NCBI RefSeq assembly: GCF_000382145.1
Contig: NZ_KB907651.1
Location: 1 to 36,964 of the forward strand
Direction: 5' to 3'
Length of the DNA stretch: 36,964 nt
Origin: Psychrobacter lutiphocae DSM 21542
GTDB taxonomy: Bacteria; Pseudomonadota; Gammaproteobacteria; Pseudomonadales; Moraxellaceae
Shown here one piece after another: positions 32,408-36,964 of the stretch; position 1 is the first letter of the stretch, and the number at the start of each line of letters is the position of its first letter. Below the pieces are notes generated by a model. It saw only the letters and a list, made by a program, of their open reading frames with translations. It made no database searches and was not told where the DNA came from. Made by a program: the position numbers and the translations under genes.

Positions 32408-34501
32408 ATGAGTACAATTTTATTTGAATTAGGTAGTGAAGAGCTACCACCAAAGAGCCTAAAGCCCTTACGTGACTCGCTGCAAGCCAGCGTAGAAAGC
32501 CAGTTAAAAGATGCCAATATCAGCTATGATAGCCTAAAAGCCTTTGCGGCACCGCGTCGTTTAGCCATTCAAATTGAAGGTATCAGCGAAAAGCAACCTG
32601 ACCGTACTGAACAAAGGCGTGGTCCTGCGGTCAAAGCTGCCTATGATGCTGATGGCAATCCAACCCGTGCTGCCGAAGGCTTTGCCAAAGGCTTAGGCGT
32701 TGACGTCAGTGAGCTAATGACCATCGAAACAGACAAAGGTGATTATATTGGTTATGAGCTGACCGTGCATGGTCAGGCGACCACTGAGCTGTTACCTAAT
32801 ATCTTCCAAACCGCCTTGGATAATTTGCCGATTGCCAAACGTATGCGCTCAGGTGCCAGCCGTGAAGAGTTCGTACGCCCAGTGAAATGGTTGGTGTTGA
32901 TGCAAGACGACCAAGTGATTGAGGCAAGCGTGCAAGGTCTGCAAGCGGGCAACCAAACTCTAGGTCATCGTTATCACTCACCAGATGCGTTGACGATTGC
33001 TCATGCCAAAGACTATGAAAGCGTATTAGAGAACGCCAAGGTGATTGCTGACTTTGATCACCGTCAACAGCTGATCGCTGAGCGTGTCAAAGTATTGGCT
33101 GATGAGGTTAATGCTAAAGCCATCGTACCGCAAGATTTATTAGATGAAGTGACCGCTTTGGTTGACTTACCAGTTGCACTGCGCGCGACATTTGAAGAGC
33201 GTTTCTTACAAGTGCCGCAAGAGGCGCTGATCAGCACCATGCAGGCAGACCAAAAATACTTCTGCTTGACTGATAAAGATGGCAAGCTTCAGCCTTACTT
33301 TATCTTTATCAGTAATATTGAATCAAAAGATCCAAGCCAAGTGGTCAGTGGTAACGAAAAAGTAGTACGTCCACGTTTGGCTGATGCCGAATTCTTCTTC
33401 TTGCAAGACCAAAAGCAGCCATTAATTGAGATGGCAGAAAGCCTAAAAAATCGAGTGTTCCAAGACAAGCTGGGTACTATTTGGGAGAAGTCTGAGCGTG
33501 TGGCGAAGCTAGCAGGCTTTATTGCGGCGTTATTTAAAGAAGAAAATATCGCTGGTTATGCTGACATCGATGTTGAACAAGCCACGCGTGCTGCTATGCT
33601 ATCTAAAGCAGACTTAACCAGTACCTTGGTGGGTGAGTTTCCAGAGCTACAAGGGATTGCCGGTACTTATTATGCCCGCTTAAATGGTGAGCCTGAGGCG
33701 ATTGCTGCGGCGATAGAAGAGCAGTATTTGCCAAAATTTAGCGGTGATGCGTTGCCACAAACAGCGGTGGGTATCTGCTTGGCTTTGGCAGATCGTATCG
33801 ACACCTTGGTGGGTATCTTTGGGATTGATCAAGCCCCGACTGGCTCAAAAGATCCATTTAGCCTACGTCGCTCTGCTATTGGTGTATTGCGTATCTTAAT
33901 TGAAAAGCAGTTGCCGATTAATTTGGTGAGCTTGATTGAGCAGGCCATATATAACTATCAAGGCAAGTTGCCTCATGCCGGCGAAACCTTAACTCAAGTG
34001 AATGATTTTGTTAACTCTCGCTACCGTGCCATGTACACCGAGCAAGGTATTAGTGTCGATAGTATTCAGGCAGTGTTGGCGATTCATCCGCATATGCCAT
34101 TGGACTTTGACCAGCGCATTCATGCGGTCAGTGAGTTCCGTGGCTTGCCACAAGCGGCGACTTTGGCTGAGATTAACAAGCGGGTGGCTAATATCTTGGC
34201 AAAATCAGAAGGCGAAGCGTCTGAGTCAGTGGATGAGTCATTGCTGACAGAAGAGGCAGAAAAGACCTTATATCAAGCCTTGAGCGCAGCTAAAACCGAA
34301 GTGGCGCCCATGCAAGCACAGGCCAAATATAACGATATTTTGCAGTCATTAGCGACACTAGAGGCACCGTTAACTGGATTCTTTGATCATGTGATGGTCA
34401 ATAGTGATGATCCAGCGTTGAAGGCGAACCGTTTGACCTTGTTAAAGCAGGTGCGTGAGCTGTTCTTGACGGTGGCGGATGTGGGTGAGTTGCAGATTTA
34501 G
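32408..34501 (+). CDS. glyS: Glycyl-tRNA synthetase beta subunit
   Basis: This 697-residue beta subunit of tetrameric glycyl-tRNA synthetase supplies tRNA binding. It opens MSTILFELGSEELPPKSLKPL, the family N-terminus, and has FAAPRRLAI, GASREEFVRPVKWLV, FLQVPQEALISTMQADQKYF and GTYYARLNGE in order, with an HD-like middle and a C-terminal helical tRNA-binding domain (PLTGFFDHVMVNSDD). The ribosome site is weak. It is co-directional with glyQ. Length and motifs match the family. Confidence 0.97.
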   Translation: MSTILFELGSEELPPKSLKPLRDSLQASVESQLKDANISYDSLKAFAAPRRLAIQIEGISEKQPDRTEQRRGPAVKAAYDADGNPTRAAEGFAKGLGVDVSELMTIETDKGDYIGYELTVHGQATTELLPNIFQTALDNLPIAKRMRSGASREEFVRPVKWLVLMQDDQVIEASVQGLQAGNQTLGHRYHSPDALTIAHAKDYESVLENAKVIADFDHRQQLIAERVKVLADEVNAKAIVPQDLLDEVTALVDLPVALRATFEERFLQVPQEALISTMQADQKYFCLTDKDGKLQPYFIFISNIESKDPSQVVSGNEKVVRPRLADAEFFFLQDQKQPLIEMAESLKNRVFQDKLGTIWEKSERVAKLAGFIAALFKEENIAGYADIDVEQATRAAMLSKADLTSTLVGEFPELQGIAGTYYARLNGEPEAIAAAIEEQYLPKFSGDALPQTAVGICLALADRIDTLVGIFGIDQAPTGSKDPFSLRRSAIGVLRILIEKQLPINLVSLIEQAIYNYQGKLPHAGETLTQVNDFVNSRYRAMYTEQGISVDSIQAVLAIHPHMPLDFDQRIHAVSEFRGLPQAATLAEINKRVANILAKSEGEASESVDESLLTEEAEKTLYQALSAAKTEVAPMQAQAKYNDILQSLATLEAPLTGFFDHVMVNSDDPALKANRLTLLKQVRELFLTVADVGELQI

Positions 34502-34542
34502 TCAAAGCGTCCTTAAAGGGGATTTTCTAAAGCGGGTATCCT

Positions 34543-34650
34543 GTTGGGTGTCGTTCCTCCATGCCAGCTTACAGGCTTTATCCCACAAGGGTTTTCGGTC
34601 TTTTATGTTTGCACGATTTGTAGGTTGGTCTCGAGGTGCGAGACCCAACA
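34543..34650. repeat. Second copy of the GTAGGTTGG / GTTGGGTGTCGTTCCTC repeat family
   Basis: GTTGGGTGTCGTTCCTC at 34543-34559 and GTAGGTTGGTCTCGAGGTGC at 34620-34639 (continuing to 34650 with GAGACCCAACA) match the modules at 1084-1162 but in swapped order. The second module folds as GTTGGTCTCG/CGAGACCCAAC. Upstream, CCTTAAAGGGGATTTTCT (34511-34528) is an exact 18-nt match to the reverse strand of 23638-23655. Confidence 0.65.
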
Positions 34651-34701
34651 TTTTGACGGAAGAAACGTGCTTTATTTGTGCCTTGAATATGGCCTTGGGA
34701 T

Positions 34702-34850
34702 GCGGTTTAGCCCCGATTGAAGTGAATATCCTTGGTGAGGCACAGGGTTACAGGCGCTTGGGCAGAGGCGGTATCGCTGAGTCAGGAACGCATCTAGCCT
34801 TAGCGCCTGTCCCTGTGCAAGCCAAGATAGTAGCGAAAAGCGGGATAAGC
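34702..34850 (+). repeat. Copy B of the GCGGTTTAGCC-hairpin intergenic element
   Basis: Leader GCGGTTTAGCC (34702-34712) is followed by a long stem pairing 34731-34757 with 34802-34826: CTTGGT/GCCAAG, GCACAGGG/CCCTGTGC, a TT bulge and ACAGGCGCT/AGCGCCTGT. The loop carries GGTATCGCTGAGTCAGGAAC and the tail ATAGTAGCGAAAAGC, both shared with copy A. Two stem positions differ from copy A by paired changes. It lies about 200 bp after the glyS stop. Confidence 0.8.
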
Positions 34851-34897
34851 TGTTTATACTGTGCTTGTCGATGCTGTCGCTTACTTGATTGAGGGTT

Positions 34898-35070
34898 TAG
34901 GGCGTGTCTCTATTTGCAAAATACATGAGTTATGGACTAAAAATGGCTATATTTTCGCCAAACTGTGTCTAGTTTCTAGTTAATATATGCATATTATCTT
35001 CGAAATTATCCGTGTTTGACAAAAATCCATCTCATTTTTAGTCTCACAATCCAATTAGAGACAAGCCCTA
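34898..35070. mobile_element. MITE-like element, 173 bp, TA-bounded 15-bp inverted ends
   Basis: TAGGGCGTGTCTCTA (34898-34912) and TAGAGACAAGCCCTA (35056-35070) are inverted repeats with one mismatch, each ending in TA. It has no open frame of note. It shares both ends with the element at 26171-26357. It starts 50 bp after copy B of the hairpin element, in the spacer before the AI-2E gene. Confidence 0.7.
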
Positions 35071-35191
35071 GTAAGTAATGATTACAAGTTACCCTTAGTC
35101 CTTTTTAAAAGGTTGTCGCATAATATAGTTGCCTTGCTTTTGTCAGGTCTTAAAAGTCTAATTTAATTTTCTTATTTGGGTATGCGCTGTT

Positions 35192-36457
35192 ATGATTGAA
35201 AACTGGACACGAGAGCTGGTGACACAGCGTGTGTTGACAGCAACCTTATTGGTTATCCTGTCTATTCTGTGCTTTAAGGTGGTGCAGTTCTTTATTGTGC
35301 CTGCGATTTGGGCGGCGATTTTGGCTTATGTCACTTTCCCTATCTATCGTTTTTTCCATCATAAAGTGAAGCTAAGCCCGAATATTAGTGCCAGTATTAT
35401 GACGGTGTGCATTTCGCTGTTGCTAGGTGTGCCTGTGGTGTTAGGCTTGTTTGTTCTGCAACAAGAGGCGGTGAATTTGTATAGTACTTTGTTATATCGT
35501 ATCAAGGTGGGCTATGTTGATTTGCCAGAGGAAATTAAAGAGTTGCCGGTGATTGGGCAACAAATTAAAGACTTGTTGTGGCAAATTAATAAGGATCCTG
35601 AGGCGTCATTGAGTGCGTTTAGGACGTGGTTACAGTCGCATTTGTACTATGGCAAGATGGCGCTGGATGTGGTACTAAGCTCGTTGGCGAAGCTGGGTAT
35701 GGCGCTGATGACGATTTTTTTCTTTTACCGTGATGGTATTAGTTTGATGAAGCAGATTCGTCAGGCGTTGCGTAATATTATTGGCAACCGTATTGATGAT
35801 TATATAGATTCGGTTGGGTCAACGACGCAGGCGGTGGTATATGGTATTGGTCTGACTGCGGTGGCGCAAGCGGTTCTGGCTGGAGTAGGTTACTTCTTTG
35901 CGGGTGCACCAAGCCCGATTTTGCTGACGATTATGACCTTTGTGGTTGCGTTAATCCCGTTTGGCACACCGTTTGCGTGGATGGGCGTAGCGCTGTGGCT
36001 GTTTACCAAGGGTCATGTGACTGAGGCAATTGGGTTGACTTTGTGGGGGATGTTGGTGATTAGTTGGGTGGATAATTTGATTCGCCCAATTGTGATTTCT
36101 GGGGCGACCAAGATTCCGTTTATTATTATCTTTATCGGGGTGCTGGGCGGGTTGACTGCCTTTGGGTTTGTGGGGCTGTTTATTGGTCCTGTGGTGCTGG
36201 CCATTGGACTTGCGGTATGGCGTGAGTGGATTAATCAGCACCGTAATATTATCTTTGCTCCTTGTTATACACAGCTGGATGAGCATCAGTGGAAGCCTGC
36301 TGATAGACCGATGGCGTTGGAGATTTCACCAGATGTGGTGACTTTTAGTAAGTATCCGTTTGCTGATGCGCCGATTGAGGGCATTACCCCTGAGCCATTA
36401 AACTCAGAAGGGTCGAGCAAAAAAGATAAAGATCGAGAGAAGAAAGATAAAGATTAA
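35192..36457 (+). CDS. AI-2E family transporter (PerM/YdiK-like)
   Basis: This 421-residue inner-membrane protein of the AI-2E exporter (PF01594) family has N-terminal hydrophobic hairpins (LLVILSILCFKVVQFFIVPAIWAAILAYVTFPIYRFF), a soluble stretch ~90-165, then the family core AVVYGIGLTAVAQAVLAGVGYF, ALIPFGTP, SWVDNLIRPIVISG and GFVGLFIGPVVLAI. Substrates are mostly unknown; some members export Na+ or signal molecules. The C-terminal tail ends in a Lys/Asp-rich run (KKDKDREKKDKD). The 690-bp spacer upstream is filled with repeats, so its promoter may lie within the inserted element or the 120 bp after it. Confidence 0.92.
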   Translation: MIENWTRELVTQRVLTATLLVILSILCFKVVQFFIVPAIWAAILAYVTFPIYRFFHHKVKLSPNISASIMTVCISLLLGVPVVLGLFVLQQEAVNLYSTLLYRIKVGYVDLPEEIKELPVIGQQIKDLLWQINKDPEASLSAFRTWLQSHLYYGKMALDVVLSSLAKLGMALMTIFFFYRDGISLMKQIRQALRNIIGNRIDDYIDSVGSTTQAVVYGIGLTAVAQAVLAGVGYFFAGAPSPILLTIMTFVVALIPFGTPFAWMGVALWLFTKGHVTEAIGLTLWGMLVISWVDNLIRPIVISGATKIPFIIIFIGVLGGLTAFGFVGLFIGPVVLAIGLAVWREWINQHRNIIFAPCYTQLDEHQWKPADRPMALEISPDVVTFSKYPFADAPIEGITPEPLNSEGSSKKDKDREKKDKD

Positions 36458-36501
36458 AATAAATCTTAATTTAAATACTGTGGCTTGTGTGAGGTTTGTC
36501 T

Positions 36502-36525
36502 CCCTTCCTTTTTTAAAAGGAAGGG
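36502..36525. repeat. 11-bp perfect palindrome near the IS607 left end
   Basis: CCCTTCCTTTT (36502-36512) pairs perfectly with AAAAGGAAGGG (36515-36525). C/T-rich and A/G-rich words follow (AAATCCCCCTAAATCCCCCT at about 36561-36580). It may terminate the AI-2E transcript or mark the edge of the IS607 element; there is no T run. Confidence 0.5.
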
Positions 36526-36638
36526 TCGGGGATGGATTTTCAGCCAAGTATTTCTAAAATCCCCCTAAATCCCCCTTTGAGAAAGGGGCTACAAACAGTA
36601 ACATAAATTCTATCTAAATCTATTTATAATTACTTACT

Positions 36639-36964
36639 ATGAATAGATTATTAAGCATAAAACAAGCAGCTGACCGATTAGGCGTTTCTGTCTCAACTCT
36701 ACGGAGATGGGATGAGACAGGTGTGCTTGTCGCCCAAAGAACACCAAAAGGCCATCGCAGATACGACTTATCTAAAATAAACCCAAACCTGACTCACAAT
36801 AAGGTGGAACAACAACGCAAAACCATAGCTTATGCTCGTGTATCAAGTCATGACCAAAAGCCAGACTTGCAGCGTCAAATTGAGATGCTTGAGCTGTACT
36901 GTTCTACTCAAGGCTGGTCATTCGAGGTTATAAGCGATTTAGGCAGTGGTATGAACTATCATAA
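36639..36964 (+). CDS. tnpA: IS607-family serine recombinase TnpA (N-terminal part, cut by window end)
   Basis: Reading from ATG at 36639, 108 codons stay open to the window edge. The N-terminus is a MerR-like helix-turn-helix (LLSIKQAADRLGVSVSTLRRWDETG, with KGHRRYD), followed by the resolvase domain with YARVSSHDQKPDLQRQ, where Ser69 is the expected nucleophile. This HTH-first layout is the mark of IS607 transposases. They are commonly followed by tnpB, an RNA-guided nuclease ancestor of Cas12, which would lie beyond the window. The frame is intact so far. Confidence 0.93.
   Translation, partial: MNRLLSIKQAADRLGVSVSTLRRWDETGVLVAQRTPKGHRRYDLSKINPNLTHNKVEQQRKTIAYARVSSHDQKPDLQRQIEMLELYCSTQGWSFEVISDLGSGMNYH

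Noticed and set aside
34479..34892. 137-codon forward open frame after glyS
   Set aside because: It overlaps the glyS end and runs through two repeat elements including the covarying hairpin, so its openness is incidental.
1..36964. CRISPR array, tRNA or rRNA genes
   Set aside because: No regularly spaced repeats of 24-37 bp with unique spacers, no CCA-ending cloverleaf and no rRNA core sequences were recognised by eye.

Overview
The window looks like a chromosomal segment of a Psychrobacter species (Moraxellaceae, Gammaproteobacteria). The basis is protein-level recognition: a Balon-type ribosome hibernation factor first described in Psychrobacter, with prlC, rnr, ahpF, SulP, trxC, anmK, tyrS, htpX, nadR and glyQS genes of Moraxellaceae/Pseudomonadales type. 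Base composition is moderate to AT-rich, and intergenic spacers are long and repeat-laden. No rRNA, tRNA or CRISPR array was found.

Layout. 1-2200 is an accessory patch: the 3' end of an IS630-type transposase gene, short palindromic repeats, two AT-rich reverse-strand genes (one unknown, one PD-(D/E)XK-like with a DUF5655-like tail), a possible cassette-boundary repeat, and a 15-bp direct repeat on both sides. 2440-4896 holds a zinc-ribbon gene and prlC (reverse). 5392-10802 groups genes linked to RNA and translation: the Balon homologue, an EEP-family hydrolase, RNase R and a YdcH-family protein. 11216-18540 holds ahpF, an alanine/sodium symporter, a reverse-strand sulfur group (SulP transporter plus two tandem DUF442 proteins) and trxC. 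18886-24738 holds a VIT1/CCC1 transporter, anmK, a pRiA4b ORF-3-type gene, tyrS, a GNAT acetyltransferase and an overlapping DUF1653 gene. 24843-30816 holds LtrA, YceI, a DUF962/Mpo1-like protein, htpX, a NadR without its repressor domain, and a PspC protein. 31255-36457 holds glyQ, glyS and an AI-2E family transporter. The right edge enters an IS607-family element (serine recombinase, cut by the window).

The coding regions are mostly housekeeping. The less expected signal is intergenic. (1) Three spacers carry an element with a conserved GCGGTTTAGCC leader and a long hairpin; two copies (after tyrS and after glyS) differ at compensatory base pairs, so the fold appears to be under selection. 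(2) Two 170-190-bp TA-bounded elements with related inverted ends, plus a solitary end, look like a MITE family. (3) Many spacers contain exact or near-exact tandem or direct duplications of 12-22 bp. Functionally, Balon, RNase R, HtpX, AhpF and TrxC are all stress or stationary-phase genes, but they sit in separate transcription units and no shared operator was identified.
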